Below are positions 1 to 11,149 of a stretch of DNA of 32,125 nt, one piece after another. Positions within the stretch are counted from its first letter, which is position 1; the number at the start of each line of letters is the position of its first letter. Below the pieces are notes generated by a model that had not been told where the DNA came from, ran no database searches, and saw only the letters and a list, made by a program, of their open reading frames with translations. Both the position numbers and the translations under genes were made by a program. The DNA is taken from contig NZ_JAELTQ010000048.1 of assembly GCF_016428905.1 (NCBI RefSeq), positions 1-32,125 of the forward strand, given 5' to 3'. The DNA is from Dyella sp. ASV24 (GTDB taxonomy: Bacteria > Pseudomonadota > Gammaproteobacteria > Xanthomonadales > Rhodanobacteraceae).

Positions 1-582
1 CAGCACGACGACGCGCGCCTGCTCCGGCTGGCCGGCAAGGCGCTTCACGGCCACGCCGATGGCATCGCCGATGGCCGTCTCCGTGCCGGCCAAGCCAACG
101 GCGGCGCCCTGCAATTGCGCCTGCACCGCGTGGAGATCATAGGTCAACGGCGTCACCAGAAAGGCTCGGCTGCCAAACAGGATCAAACCCATTTCGTCGC
201 CACTGCGGCGCGCAATGAAGTCACCGGCAATCGCCTCGACTGCACCGAAGCGGCTGACGGGTTGTCCGCCCAACTGCATGTCGTCGGTACGCATGCTTCC
301 GGAAAGATCGACAGCCAGCATCAACGCACGCCCACTTCGCTGCTGTGCCTGTGGCGGCCCCACCCATTGGGGCCGTGCCGCGGCAACCAGCAACGTCAGC
401 CAGGCGAGCACGAGCAACCACGTACGCCAACCGCCGCGGCCCTGACGCTCTGGCGTGTCGAGATGCAGCCCCGGATGCGGAAGATGCAACGCCTGTTCCG
501 GCGCCGCAGGCCGCAACCACCAGCGCAGCAGCCACGGCAACGGCGCCAGCACGAATACCCACGGCCATGCGAGTTCGGTCAT
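1..582 (-). CDS. VWA-domain membrane protein (BatA-like), partial
   Basis: This frame starts with ATG at 582 and is still open at the left edge, so only the first 194 residues are present. Two hydrophobic segments are visible, at about residues 5-22 and 53-68, as in BatA/BatB proteins that are anchored in the inner membrane with the VWA domain facing out. The von Willebrand factor A fold follows: the metal-binding MIDAS motif is DLSGS at residues 92-96 and a TAIGDAI stretch near residue 145 fits the second MIDAS loop. The start overlaps the stop of the upstream DUF4381 gene by four bases (ATGA), which implies translational coupling. In this gene family the protein belongs to the MoxR-DUF58-VWA clusters linked to envelope stress or aerotolerance, but its biochemical role is not settled. 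Confidence in the family is high; the C-terminus is unseen. Confidence 0.9.
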   Translation of the reverse strand, partial: MTELAWPWVFVLAPLPWLLRWWLRPAAPEQALHLPHPGLHLDTPERQGRGGWRTWLLVLAWLTLLVAAARPQWVGPPQAQQRSGRALMLAVDLSGSMRTDDMQLGGQPVSRFGAVEAIAGDFIARRSGDEMGLILFGSRAFLVTPLTYDLHAVQAQLQGAAVGLAGTETAIGDAIGVAVKRLAGQPEQARVVVL

Positions 583-1106
583 GACCGCACCTCGACAACC
601 TTATCCAACGTTCTCGCGCGCGACGATGCAGGCTCACGCCATGCCAGTTGCAACCAGCGACGCGTTGCACCCGCAGCGCCTTCGACATCCAGCGATGCCG
701 AAGGACGGTACATCGCCGTCTCAAGGGCCAGCAGTTGTTCGAGCGTCGATGCGTCAACGGGAACGCGCGCCAAGGTTTCACGCCATGCGTCCCCGCGGTG
801 TTGTGCAGCGAGCGGATCGATGCGCAACGCGCCACGACGCAACAGCTGATGTAACGCTGACGCCAACGCCTGCGGTTGCTCGCGCCACAAGGCGAGCACG
901 CGATCGACTTCCGACAACACCTGGCTCTCCAGGACACGGCGCTGACTCCGTCGCCGCCACCACCAGATGCCTGCAACCGCCGCCATGATCACCAGCACAG
1001 CGAGCATCCACCATCCCGGTGCGGGTGGCCACCACGATGGCTGCGGCGGCAAATGGATGTCGCGCAGCAATGGGCCATTCTGTGGCGCTGGCGTAGACGC
1101 ACTCAT
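579..1106 (-). CDS. DUF4381 domain membrane protein
   Basis: The product has 175 residues. A short Pro-rich N-terminus (about residues 6-30) precedes a single transmembrane helix at about 32-52, which ends in a WWWRRRSQRR stretch that should sit on the cytoplasmic side. The rest is an Arg/Leu-rich helical domain. Size, topology and position between a DUF58 gene and a VWA gene match the DUF4381 family, which occurs almost only in Bat-type operons. The start at 1106 overlaps the DUF58 stop by four bases and its own stop overlaps the VWA start by four bases, so the three proteins are probably made in fixed proportion. No catalytic residues are recognisable; a scaffolding role in the membrane complex is an inference. 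Confidence 0.85.
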   Translation of the reverse strand: MSASTPAPQNGPLLRDIHLPPQPSWWPPAPGWWMLAVLVIMAAVAGIWWWRRRSQRRVLESQVLSEVDRVLALWREQPQALASALHQLLRRGALRIDPLAAQHRGDAWRETLARVPVDASTLEQLLALETAMYRPSASLDVEGAAGATRRWLQLAWREPASSRARTLDKVVEVRS

Positions 1107-2031
1107 CGACGCACCCCGGGAGCCAGCAGCGACATCACGGCATCCAATGGATCGGCTGCCGTATCCACGACAGCACAGGGAAGCCCTAGCGATTGCGCCA
1201 TACCTTTGAGCCGCGTCTGGCCGGCGCCCAGCGCCTGCTGAAACTCGCGACGCTGGCGCTCAGCGAACAAAGCCACGTCACGACGCACGCCATCGTGCTC
1301 CATCGGATAACGCCCGGCCGGCGGCATGCCCAGCTCCAGCGCATCCGCAACAATCAACACTCGTATGCCCGCCTTATGCGAGAGATCCAGCAAACGCCCA
1401 CGCGCGGCCTCGTCGGCACTCAAGCCATCACTGATCAACAGCACGCGATTGGCCCCATGCATCAAACGACCTGCGCGCAACAAGGCATCTGACAGCAACT
1501 CGCCGGGCACTGGCGCATCGTTCGCATCCCAGTCGGCAAGCGCACCGCATACCGACAGCGCACCGCGCGTACCTGCCAAGGGGCGAAGCAAGTGGTGTCC
1601 GTTGCCGAACGACATCAGGCCCACGCGCTCTCCGGCGCGCACCGCATACCAGGCGGCCAACGCCGCGGCACGCGCCGCCTGTACGGATTTCAGTCGTACG
1701 CGTGTACCGAAGCGCATGCTTTCATGCGCATCCAGCAAGATCAGCAGACGACCTTCACGTTCTTCCTGGAATAGCTTGGTGTGCAAGCGACCGCTGCGCG
1801 CGGTCAGCCGCCAATCGAGGCGACGTACATCGTCGCCCGGCTGGTAAACCCGCGACTCGGCGTAATCCATGCCGCGACCGTAAAGCCGGCTGGACTGTTG
1901 GCCCGAGCGCATGGCGCGACTCTCCAGCCTTGGCAGGGCCGCTTTGGCGACACGAGCGCGCAAGGCCACCAGCTCCGCCAGGCGGACGCGCGTGCGGCCA
2001 TCCCCTTCGGTTTGTGTATCGACGACGGCGC

Positions 2032-2035
<4 letters not shown>
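1103..2035 (-). CDS. DUF58 domain protein
   Basis: The product has 310 residues and no transmembrane helix. The DUF58 signature is clear: a VYQPGDDVRRLDWRLTAR block at about residues 64-81, followed by a VWA-like core with LLILLDAHESM at about 97-107, where the MIDAS motif is degenerate (DAHES rather than DxSxS). The start is GTG at 2035, overlapping the MoxR stop as GTGA. DUF58 proteins are regularly encoded next to MoxR AAA+ ATPases and are thought to be their client or adaptor, linking the ATPase to the membrane VWA proteins. That role is known only from context for most members. Family assignment is firm and function is tentative. Confidence 0.9.
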
Positions 2036-3027
<992 letters not shown>

Positions 3028-3074
3028 CGGGGATTCCATCAGGGGATTGAACGTACGACAGACCTTAACTTGCG

Positions 3075-3102
3075 CCGGAAGTTTAATACCCATGACTTCC
3101 GG
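3075..3102 (-). promoter_or_regulatory. Inverted repeat upstream of the MoxR operon
   Basis: A perfect 8-bp inverted repeat (CCGGAAGT and ACTTCCGG) is separated by 12 bases and lies 48 bases before the chosen moxR start, between the pilQ terminator and the gene. The spacer, read on the minus strand, contains TATTAA, a possible -10 element, but I find no convincing -35 at the right distance. It could be an operator for a dimeric regulator; this is a suggestion only. Confidence 0.35.
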
Positions 3103-3134
3103 CCCCCGTCGTCACTCGGCAACTCCCTGAAAAC

Positions 3135-3162
3135 AAAAGGGGCGGCCAAAGCCGCCCCTTTT
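3135..3162 (-). terminator. Rho-independent terminator of pilMNOPQ
   Basis: A perfect 12-bp stem (AAAAGGGGCGGC / GCCGCCCCTTTT) with a four-base loop lies 24 bases past the pilQ stop. Read on the minus strand it ends in TTTTGTTTT, the U-tract expected of an intrinsic terminator. It separates the pilus operon from the MoxR operon. Confidence 0.88.
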
Positions 3163-3185
3163 CTCTATCGACCAGCGTGCGCCGC

Positions 3186-5351
3186 TTATTGCAGGCTTTC
3201 GCTCAGAATGCGCGGGGTCACGAAGATCAGCAGTTCCGCCTTGTCGCTTTGGCGCGAGGTGTTGCGGAACAGCACACCGATACCCGGAATATCGCCCAGA
3301 CCCGGCACCTTGGTCGCGTTGTTCTGCTTGGTGATCTCGTAAATGCCACCCAGCACCACCGTCTGACCGTTGTCGACCAGCACCGAGGTGTTGATCTCAC
3401 GCGTGTCGATGGTCGGCACCTGGCCACTGCCCGGCACGGTGATGTAACCGGCCAGCGCATCCTTCTTCACGTTGATCATCAGGTACACGCGGTTGTCGGA
3501 GGTGATGGTCGGCGTCACCTTCAGCTCCAGCACGGCGTCCTTGAACTGCACGGTGGCGGTACCACTGCCAGCCGCACCAGTCGCGCTGTTCTGATAGGTC
3601 ACGTAGCCAATTTCCTGACCCTGGCGGATCACCGCTTCCTGCTGGTTGGCAGTGATGACACGCGGGCTGGAGATCACTTCGCCGCGACCTTCGGTCTGCG
3701 CCGCCGAGAGTTCCAGATCAAGCGCGTAGTTCTTGCCCAGGACGCCCAGCGCAAAGCTGCCGGCCGGACTGGCCACCGGGAGATTCACGTTGGTACCGCT
3801 CGCCGTGCCGTTGCCCAGATCCGTACCACCCGTCGAGATGGTCTGGCCACTCGGATTGATGCGCTTGGCCTGCGCACCGAACTTGGCGCCCAGCTCACGG
3901 GTGAACTGGTCGGTCGCGATGACGATGCGCGATTCGATCAGCACCTGCTGCACCGGCTTGTCCAGCACCGCGATCAGCGCACGCAACTCGCGGATCTTCT
4001 GCGGGTTGTCGTTGATCAGCAGCGTGTTGGTGCGGTCATCAAACGACACGCTACCGCGGGAAGAGAGGAAGCCACGCGAGCCGTTGGAGGAGCCAGCACC
4101 GCCACCGCCCGTGCCCTGCGTAGTGCCGGTCGTCAGCAGCTTGGCGATGTCCTTCGCCTTGCCATAGCTGATCGGCACGTAGTCGGTCACCAGTTCGGCA
4201 TTGTCTTCCGCCTTCATGCGGGCGTCGGCGATGCTCTGCTCGTACTTGGCCAGCTCTTCCTGCGGAGCAATCCAGATCACGTTGCCGTTGCGACGCTTGT
4301 CCAGGCTCTTGGCGCGAAGCACCACGTCGAGCGCCTGATCCCACGGCACATTGACCAGTCGCAGCGTGACGCTGCCGCCTACGCTATCCGAGGCCACTAG
4401 GTTGAGGCCGGAGATGTCAGCCAGCAGCTGCAGGGCCGAGCGCACCGGGATGTCCTGGAAGTTGAAGGTCACGCGGTTGCCCGTGTAGACCGGATCCTGG
4501 CCTTTGGCGAGCACAGGGTCGGTCTTGGCATCCTTCTTTTTCGGCGCAACTTCCACCACGTACTGGTTGCCGCTCTGGTACGCCGAGGTATCCACGGCGC
4601 CCTTGATGCTGATTTCCATATGCGCGCCACCACGCGGCCCCGCCTTGGTGACGATCTGCTGCACCGGCGTGGCGAAGTCGAGCACGTCCAGACGCTGAGC
4701 CAGGTTGGGCGGGAGGTTGGCATGATCGATATCGACCATCACCTTGTCGCCCTGTTGCTTCATGTCGGCATTAGCGCCGGCGCCGCTGAAGTCGATCAGG
4801 ATGCGACCTTCGCCATTCGGACCGCGGCGGAAGTCGATGTTGGACACGGCCGGGCCGTTGGCCAGCGACGGCAACGCCTTGGACGGATCGATCGTGGCAG
4901 CCGTCGTCGTGGTCTGCGCGTCCGTACCGTTGTTCACGGTCAGCACGAGGCTGTTGCCTTCCACACGTGAACGATAGGTCGAATCGCGGACTAGCTCGAT
5001 CACCACGCGAGTGCGACCACCGGCGGACACTGCCGACACGCCCGTCGCCGCGCCCTTGCCGATGTCCAGATGGCGGGCTGCCGCGTTGTCGGTATCCGGC
5101 AGGTCGACTGCGATACGCGGCGGATTGCCGGTCGTGAAGATCTTCGGTTCCGGCACGGGACCCTGAGCGAAGTTCAGATGCAACTCGATGCGGCCACCGG
5201 GCAGCGCGTCGTAGCTGATGTCCTTCAGGGTGCTGGTAGCGGCTGCCGCTGCGTTCGACCAGGCAGCGCCCAGCGCCAGCAGGCTCACCACCACATAACG
5301 GCTAGCCTGGCGCATGACACGGCCCCGAACAATTTTGGATTGGTTGCTCAT
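3186..5351 (-). CDS. pilQ: Type IV pilus secretin PilQ
   Basis: PilQ forms the outer-membrane gate through which the type IV pilus passes. The 721-residue product begins with a signal peptide (hydrophobic core followed by Ala-rich cleavage region near residues 30-40). Then come two AMIN domains (about 40-130 and 165-260) that bind peptidoglycan, a short secretin/TonB N-terminal domain (about 293-370), an N1-type domain with a Gly/Ser-rich loop (about 390-470), and the secretin barrel domain with the VPGLGDIPGIG signature at 682-692. Length and domain order are typical for the family. AGGGG stands eight bases before the ATG at 5351; an in-frame ATG at 5315 would also keep the signal peptide. 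Last gene of pilMNOPQ, 18 bases after pilP, and followed by a strong terminator. Confidence 0.97.
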   Translation of the reverse strand: MSNQSKIVRGRVMRQASRYVVVSLLALGAAWSNAAAAATSTLKDISYDALPGGRIELHLNFAQGPVPEPKIFTTGNPPRIAVDLPDTDNAAARHLDIGKGAATGVSAVSAGGRTRVVIELVRDSTYRSRVEGNSLVLTVNNGTDAQTTTTAATIDPSKALPSLANGPAVSNIDFRRGPNGEGRILIDFSGAGANADMKQQGDKVMVDIDHANLPPNLAQRLDVLDFATPVQQIVTKAGPRGGAHMEISIKGAVDTSAYQSGNQYVVEVAPKKKDAKTDPVLAKGQDPVYTGNRVTFNFQDIPVRSALQLLADISGLNLVASDSVGGSVTLRLVNVPWDQALDVVLRAKSLDKRRNGNVIWIAPQEELAKYEQSIADARMKAEDNAELVTDYVPISYGKAKDIAKLLTTGTTQGTGGGGAGSSNGSRGFLSSRGSVSFDDRTNTLLINDNPQKIRELRALIAVLDKPVQQVLIESRIVIATDQFTRELGAKFGAQAKRINPSGQTISTGGTDLGNGTASGTNVNLPVASPAGSFALGVLGKNYALDLELSAAQTEGRGEVISSPRVITANQQEAVIRQGQEIGYVTYQNSATGAAGSGTATVQFKDAVLELKVTPTITSDNRVYLMINVKKDALAGYITVPGSGQVPTIDTREINTSVLVDNGQTVVLGGIYEITKQNNATKVPGLGDIPGIGVLFRNTSRQSDKAELLIFVTPRILSESLQ

Positions 5352-5369
5352 TGCATCAGCCCCTGTTTC

Positions 5370-5906
5370 TTATTTCTCGCTGAGCGCGATGCTGGCGGAA
5401 CGTTCCATCCAGCCACCATTGCCGTTGGAAACCAGTTCCACCAAGTCGAGATGGTCATCGCTGATCGCGGTGACCCGACCATAGTTCTGGCCCATGTATT
5501 CGTTGCGATGGACACGATGGATCACGCCACCGGGATCCTTCACGAGCACTTCCATGCTGGCACCCGCCCCTACGGTGCCCACCATCTTCAGGCTGTCCAG
5601 CGCAAACATTTCCAGCGGTTCCTTGGCGCGGTTTTCGTCCGGCCGGGGACCCGTGTTGGCGTTGGTCTGGAGCTCAGCCGTGCTCGGACTGAACGGATCA
5701 CGCTTGTCCTGATCGGCGTACTGGAAGGTTTCGAACGTTTTGATCACGGGCAACGGCGGAATCGGCGCACCCTTTTTCTGCTTTTCCTGCGCGACCCACT
5801 GGTGCAGGTCGTCCTGCCCACTGCAACCCACAAGCATCAGGCCCACACACAGCACCAGCGACGCTTTTGCCAGGAAGGCAGGCGTAACGGCAGTCAACTT
5901 GCTCAT
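5370..5906 (-). CDS. pilP: Type IV pilus assembly lipoprotein PilP
   Basis: The 178-residue product opens with a lipoprotein signal peptide ending in the lipobox LVGC, so Cys28 should be lipidated. A central low-complexity part (about 70-100) leads into the C-terminal beta domain (about 105-178), which in this family docks on the N0/N1 region of the PilQ secretin. PilP therefore links the inner-membrane PilMNO platform to the outer-membrane pore. The start overlaps the pilO stop by four bases. Size and motif order agree with Pseudomonas-type PilP. No anomaly seen. Confidence 0.95.
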   Translation of the reverse strand: MSKLTAVTPAFLAKASLVLCVGLMLVGCSGQDDLHQWVAQEKQKKGAPIPPLPVIKTFETFQYADQDKRDPFSPSTAELQTNANTGPRPDENRAKEPLEMFALDSLKMVGTVGAGASMEVLVKDPGGVIHRVHRNEYMGQNYGRVTAISDDHLDLVELVSNGNGGWMERSASIALSEK

Positions 5907-6568
5907 TTCTGCCCCCCTGTCTTCGCCGGCGCACCGTGCGACGACTTGGCATTGGCCGCCTTGGCCGACGCGCCTTCGTCTTCATCCAGATAGCGATAGG
6001 TCTTGACCGTACCCTGCAGCACAAGCACACCGCCGGCCTTGTCCTTCGGGGTCAACGACACGTCATGCATGGTCAGGATTACCACGCGGGGCAACGAGGC
6101 CACGCCACTGATAAAGGTGCCGAACTGGTGATACGTACCCACCATGCGCAGCTGAATCGGCTTCTCCGCATAGAAGTCCTTCGGCGACTCCGGACCCGGC
6201 TGGAACAGCTCGGTTTCCAGGCCCGCTGACAGGGCCGTCTGCGACACGTCGACCAGCAGCTCGGGCATTTCCGTCTTGCTCGGCAGCTGGCGCAGCAACT
6301 GGCGCAGCATGTCCTGCATTTCGTCGAGCTGCTGCTGAAGCGCTTCGAGATTGACCGACTTGGCCTGCTTGTCGGAGAACTCTTTCTTCAGCTGGTCTTC
6401 CTTGGCCACCGCCGCCTGCAACTGGTCCTGCTGGTCGCCGATGAACAGATACCAGCCAAAGAAGACGATGATGACGAGTACCAGACCGGTGAAGAACATC
6501 TTCACCGACTTCGGCCAACCGCCAATGTTGTTGCGATCGAGGTTCTGCAATTCCTGGAGGAAGTTCAT
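5903..6568 (-). CDS. pilO: Type IV pilus inner membrane protein PilO
   Basis: The product has 221 residues: a short cytoplasmic N-terminus, one transmembrane helix (about 24-44), a periplasmic coiled coil (about 48-95, rich in Gln, Leu and Lys), and a ferredoxin-like domain to about residue 190. The C-terminal tail is charged and Ala-rich (about 195-221). PilO pairs with PilN in the periplasm to form the alignment complex that joins the pilus motor to PilP and PilQ. The stop of pilN and the ATG of pilO share one base (TAATG), so the two partners are translationally coupled. Confidence 0.95.
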   Translation of the reverse strand: MNFLQELQNLDRNNIGGWPKSVKMFFTGLVLVIIVFFGWYLFIGDQQDQLQAAVAKEDQLKKEFSDKQAKSVNLEALQQQLDEMQDMLRQLLRQLPSKTEMPELLVDVSQTALSAGLETELFQPGPESPKDFYAEKPIQLRMVGTYHQFGTFISGVASLPRVVILTMHDVSLTPKDKAGGVLVLQGTVKTYRYLDEDEGASAKAANAKSSHGAPAKTGGQK

Positions 6569-7298
6569 TACTTGGCTCCTCCATTAACCGCTGGGGCCGC
6601 CGGTTTGGCTGCTGCTGCAGTGCTCGTCGCCTTGGCTGGCTGCGCTGCGCCAGTCGAGGCAGGCTGAGTGGCACTGGCCGGCGCCGCCTTGTTAGGCGCT
6701 GCCGGTGCGGGTGCCGGTGTGCTCTCTCCATCCGAACCGTCGCCGTTCTCGTCCGCCTTGGGACGATTCAGTGCAACGTCCAGCCCGAAGGCGTAGGGCA
6801 GTCGGCTGTCGCCATGCGTATTCTCGGTCTTGCGCAGATCGGCATGGCCCATCCACGGCGAGGTCTCAATGTTGCGCATGTACTCGGCGACGCTGGCGTT
6901 GGATTGCGCCACGCCGTCCAGCGACATCGAATCGCCCGTCTGCTTGAGGCCATTGAGGCGTGCGCTCGCAGGAATGGTTTTCACCAGCTCGTCGAAGAGG
7001 TGGACCATCTGCGAACGGTTGGCCTGCAGCTGCTCGATGATCTGCTTGCGGGCCAACAGGCTCTCACGAACCTTTTCAAGATCCTTGATCTTGGCAATGC
7101 GCTCGTCGAGCTGCTTGATCTCACCCTGCAGATACGTGTTGCGGTTGTTCTGGGTATCGATGCGTGCATCCATCCAGAGCGACCACACCAGCACGACCAG
7201 CACCGCCGCGACGAACGCGGCGCCCAACTGCATGAAGAACTCGCGCTCGCGCTGCTTGCGGCGCTCAACGCGCCACGGAAGTAGGTTGATGTGTGCCA

Positions 7299-7299
<1 letters not shown>
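6568..7299 (-). CDS. pilN: Type IV pilus assembly protein PilN
   Basis: The N-terminal INLLPWR motif (residues 4-10) is the peptide that PilM binds in its groove. A transmembrane helix follows (about 24-44), then a periplasmic coiled coil (about 50-95) and the ferredoxin-like domain to about residue 180. At 243 residues it is longer than typical PilN. The extra length is a tail rich in Ala, Pro, Thr and Lys from about residue 183 to the end, with no recognisable fold. The gene shares one base with the pilM stop (TGATG). Identity is certain; the function of the tail is unknown. Confidence 0.95.
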
Positions 7300-8399
<1,100 letters not shown>

Positions 8400-8414
8400 A
8401 CAGTGCGCGACGGC

Positions 8415-8443
8415 ATTTAATCCAAAAATTAACGTATTGGCAA
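8415..8443 (-). promoter_or_regulatory. Promoter of pilMNOPQ
   Basis: On the minus strand TTGCCA (8438-8443) and TTAAAT (8415-8420) are separated by exactly 17 bases, a good match to a sigma-70 promoter. Transcription would start near 8408, leaving a leader of about 50 bases before the pilM GTG. The same TTGCCA-17 layout recurs before rpmE2 and rpoZ. Confidence 0.7.
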
Positions 8444-8562
8444 CGGCCTACGAGCTTTTTCTCGACTCATTCGCGTGACGGCATGCACAGCTTTAACGAA
8501 TGGGTCGGTGGCCTGTTTTTTGCTGTGACGACCACGGTTCATGCCGTGGATACTGCTACATC

Positions 8563-8568
8563 TATACT
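8563..8568 (+). promoter_or_regulatory. Possible -10 element of mrcA
   Basis: TATACT lies 40 bases before the mrcA start in a locally AT-rich stretch. No good -35 is found at 16-18 bases; TTCATG at 8538-8543 would need a 19-base spacer. This is only a candidate. Confidence 0.4.
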
Positions 8569-8607
8569 CTGTATTGTTTTGACTCACGTCTCGCAAACAC
8601 CCAAATC

Positions 8608-11106
8608 ATGCAAATTCTTAAGCGGTTGCTGCGCTGGATCCTGGTCCTGGCCTTTACGGGTTTGCTGCTGGGTGTCGCTGCTGTCGGCGTGGCCTACTGG
8701 CTTATTTCCCCTCGCCTGCCCTCCGTGGCCGTCCTCAAGGACTACCACATGCAGGTCCCCCTTAGGGTGCTCTCGGCTGATGGCAAGCTGATTGCGAGCT
8801 TTGGCGAGACCCGCCGCATCCCGGTGGCCATCAGTAATGTCCCTGAGCGGCTCAAGCACGCCGTACTGGCGGCCGAGGATGCCAGCTTCTACCAGCACCC
8901 CGGCGTGGACTGGCACGGCATTGCCCGTGCCGGCTGGCACGTGATCGTCTCTGGCGGCGACAAGGGTCCGGGCGGCTCCACCATCACCCAGCAGGTGGCC
9001 CGCAATTTCTTTCTGAGCCCGGAAAAGCTCTATTCGCGCAAGCTGACGGAGATCTTCATCGCCTTGCGCATGGAGAGCGAGCTGACCAAGGACCAGATCC
9101 TGGAGCTCTACCTCAACAAGATGTTCCTGGGCCACCGCTCTTATGGCGTGGCCGCGGCTGCCTCCTACTATTACGGCAAGACGCTGGATCAGCTATCTGT
9201 GGCCGAATGCGCCACGATCGCCTCCACCTTCCAGCTGCCGTCGCTGGTGAACCCGCTCAACAGCCCCAAGCGCATGATTGCGCGCCGCAACTGGACGCTG
9301 GGCCAGATGCTGGAGAACCACTACATCTCCAAGGCCGAGTACGACCAGGCCATTGCCGAGCCGAACAACGCCTCGCCGCATGAGCCACCGATTGAGGTGG
9401 ACGCTCCTTATCTGGCCGAAATGGTACGCCTGCAGGTGCTCGACCGCCTCGGCAACGACGCCCTGACCGAAGGGTACGTGGTCAAAACCACGGTCGACAG
9501 CAAGCGCCAGCAGGCGGCTGTGGACGCCGTCCGCGCCGGCCTGATCGACTACGACCACCGCCACGGCTGGCGCGGCCCCGAGGCCCACCAGGAGCTTGCC
9601 GCCGACGCTGATACCGACGAGCTGGAGCGAGCCCTGGCCGGCTATACCGACATTTCCGGCATGGATCCCGGCATCGTCACCCAGGTATCGGCCACTGAGG
9701 CCAGCGTTTATCTGATCAGCCGCGAACAGATCAAACTCAACCTGGACGCCATGAGCTGGGCCCGCCCACGCATTGATGACACCCGTGTTGGCGCGACACC
9801 CAAGAGCGTGTCGACGGTACTCAAGCGCGGCGACATCATTCGCGTCTCCCGTGACGACAAGGGGCAGTGGCAGCTCACCCAGATCCCAGGCGCACAGGCG
9901 GCCATGGTCTCGCTCAACCCCGAGGATGGCTCTCTGCAATCGCTGGTGGGTGGCTTCAACTTCCTGCGCAGCAAGTTCAACCGCGCCGTCATGGCGGCCC
10001 GCCAGCCGGGCTCCAGCTTCAAGCCGTTCATCTATTCGGCGGCCTTTGAACGGGGCTTCACTCCGGCATCCATCGTCAACGACGCTCCGCTGGCCCTGCC
10101 CGACCCGTCGCGCCCGGGCGGCCTGTGGACACCGTCCAACGACGACGACAAGTTCGACGGCCCCATCCCCTTGCGCGAAGCCCTGGTGCAATCCAAGAAC
10201 CTGGTCTCGGTGCGCCTGCTGGACGCCATTGGCGTGCGCTATGCCCGCGAGTACGTGACCCGCTTCGGCTTCAGCCTGGATTCGCTGCCGAGCAACCTGT
10301 CGATGGCCCTGGGCACAGCCTCGGTCTCGCCAATGAGCATGGCCCGCGGCTACGCCGTGTTCGCCAACGGCGGCTATTTGGTGACCCCGTATTTCATCAG
10401 CGAGATCGATGATCGCGACGGCAAGCCGGTCTACCAGGCCAACCCGGCTCGCGCCTGCCGCACCTGCGCCGAGCGCCTGCTGGACACCCGAGTACCGGGC
10501 CCGCCGCCGGCCAATGCCAGCGCCGCCCCGAGCAACGCCGTGGCTACCGCCAGCAGCGTTGGCGGCGCCCCGACCACCTCCGGCAGCGTGGCCGGCGTGG
10601 GTGACGCGGTACTCCCTGCCGACGCCCACGGCGAAGGCCAGCACCCGCCCGTGCTCGCCCCGCCGGTCATCGACGTGCGCAACGACTACCTGATCACCTC
10701 CATGATGCAGGACGTGATCAAGCGCGGCACCGGCTCGGCTGCAATGGCCCTGGGCCGCACCGACCTGGCCGGCAAGACCGGCTCCACCAACGACCACCGC
10801 GATGCCTGGTTCGCCGGCTTCAACGGCGACGTGGTGGCCACCGTGTGGGTGGGCTACGACGACTTCAGCTCGCTCGGCAAGGGTGAGTTCGGCGCCAAAG
10901 CGGCCCTGCCGATCTGGATGTCGTATATGGGTAGCGTCCTGAAGGACCAGCCGCCCGTTACCCTGCCCATGCCCCCGGGCATCTCGACCGTGCAGATCAA
11001 CGGCAAGTCGGAAATAATGAAAGTCGAGGATGTGGACCGCATGAAGCAGCAAGCCAACCAGGAACAGGAGGATCAGGATCAGCAGCACGCCTACGACATC
11101 TTCTAA
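8608..11106 (+). CDS. mrcA: Penicillin-binding protein 1A
   Basis: This bifunctional enzyme polymerises and cross-links peptidoglycan in the periplasm. The chosen ATG at 8608 gives 832 residues; an in-frame start at 8500 would add 36 polar, Cys-rich residues before the membrane anchor and is unlikely. An N-terminal transmembrane helix (about 9-32) is followed by the glycosyltransferase domain with catalytic Glu90 in EDASFY and the GGSTITQQVARN motif, an OB-like segment, and the transpeptidase domain with SSFK (Ser469), SKN (529-531) and KTGS (723-726). Between SKN and KTG lies an Ala/Pro/Ser-rich insertion with a CRTC pair (Cys617, Cys620). No clear ribosome-binding site is seen. Divergent from pilM. 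Confidence 0.95.
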   Translation: MQILKRLLRWILVLAFTGLLLGVAAVGVAYWLISPRLPSVAVLKDYHMQVPLRVLSADGKLIASFGETRRIPVAISNVPERLKHAVLAAEDASFYQHPGVDWHGIARAGWHVIVSGGDKGPGGSTITQQVARNFFLSPEKLYSRKLTEIFIALRMESELTKDQILELYLNKMFLGHRSYGVAAAASYYYGKTLDQLSVAECATIASTFQLPSLVNPLNSPKRMIARRNWTLGQMLENHYISKAEYDQAIAEPNNASPHEPPIEVDAPYLAEMVRLQVLDRLGNDALTEGYVVKTTVDSKRQQAAVDAVRAGLIDYDHRHGWRGPEAHQELAADADTDELERALAGYTDISGMDPGIVTQVSATEASVYLISREQIKLNLDAMSWARPRIDDTRVGATPKSVSTVLKRGDIIRVSRDDKGQWQLTQIPGAQAAMVSLNPEDGSLQSLVGGFNFLRSKFNRAVMAARQPGSSFKPFIYSAAFERGFTPASIVNDAPLALPDPSRPGGLWTPSNDDDKFDGPIPLREALVQSKNLVSVRLLDAIGVRYAREYVTRFGFSLDSLPSNLSMALGTASVSPMSMARGYAVFANGGYLVTPYFISEIDDRDGKPVYQANPARACRTCAERLLDTRVPGPPPANASAAPSNAVATASSVGGAPTTSGSVAGVGDAVLPADAHGEGQHPPVLAPPVIDVRNDYLITSMMQDVIKRGTGSAAMALGRTDLAGKTGSTNDHRDAWFAGFNGDVVATVWVGYDDFSSLGKGEFGAKAALPIWMSYMGSVLKDQPPVTLPMPPGISTVQINGKSEIMKVEDVDRMKQQANQEQEDQDQQHAYDIF

Positions 11107-11149
11107 TCGTCGGCAGCGCCGGTTCTTTCCCCAGGCCGCACTGCCGCTC

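Noticed and set aside
3177-4400. Plus-strand open frame (407 codons) opposite pilQ
   Set aside because: It begins within the end of pilQ, lacks any recognisable motif, and covers the secretin domain in antisense.
8500-8607. N-terminal extension of mrcA to an ATG at 8500
   Set aside because: It would put 36 polar, Cys-rich residues before the membrane anchor and would place the predicted -10 element inside the coding sequence.
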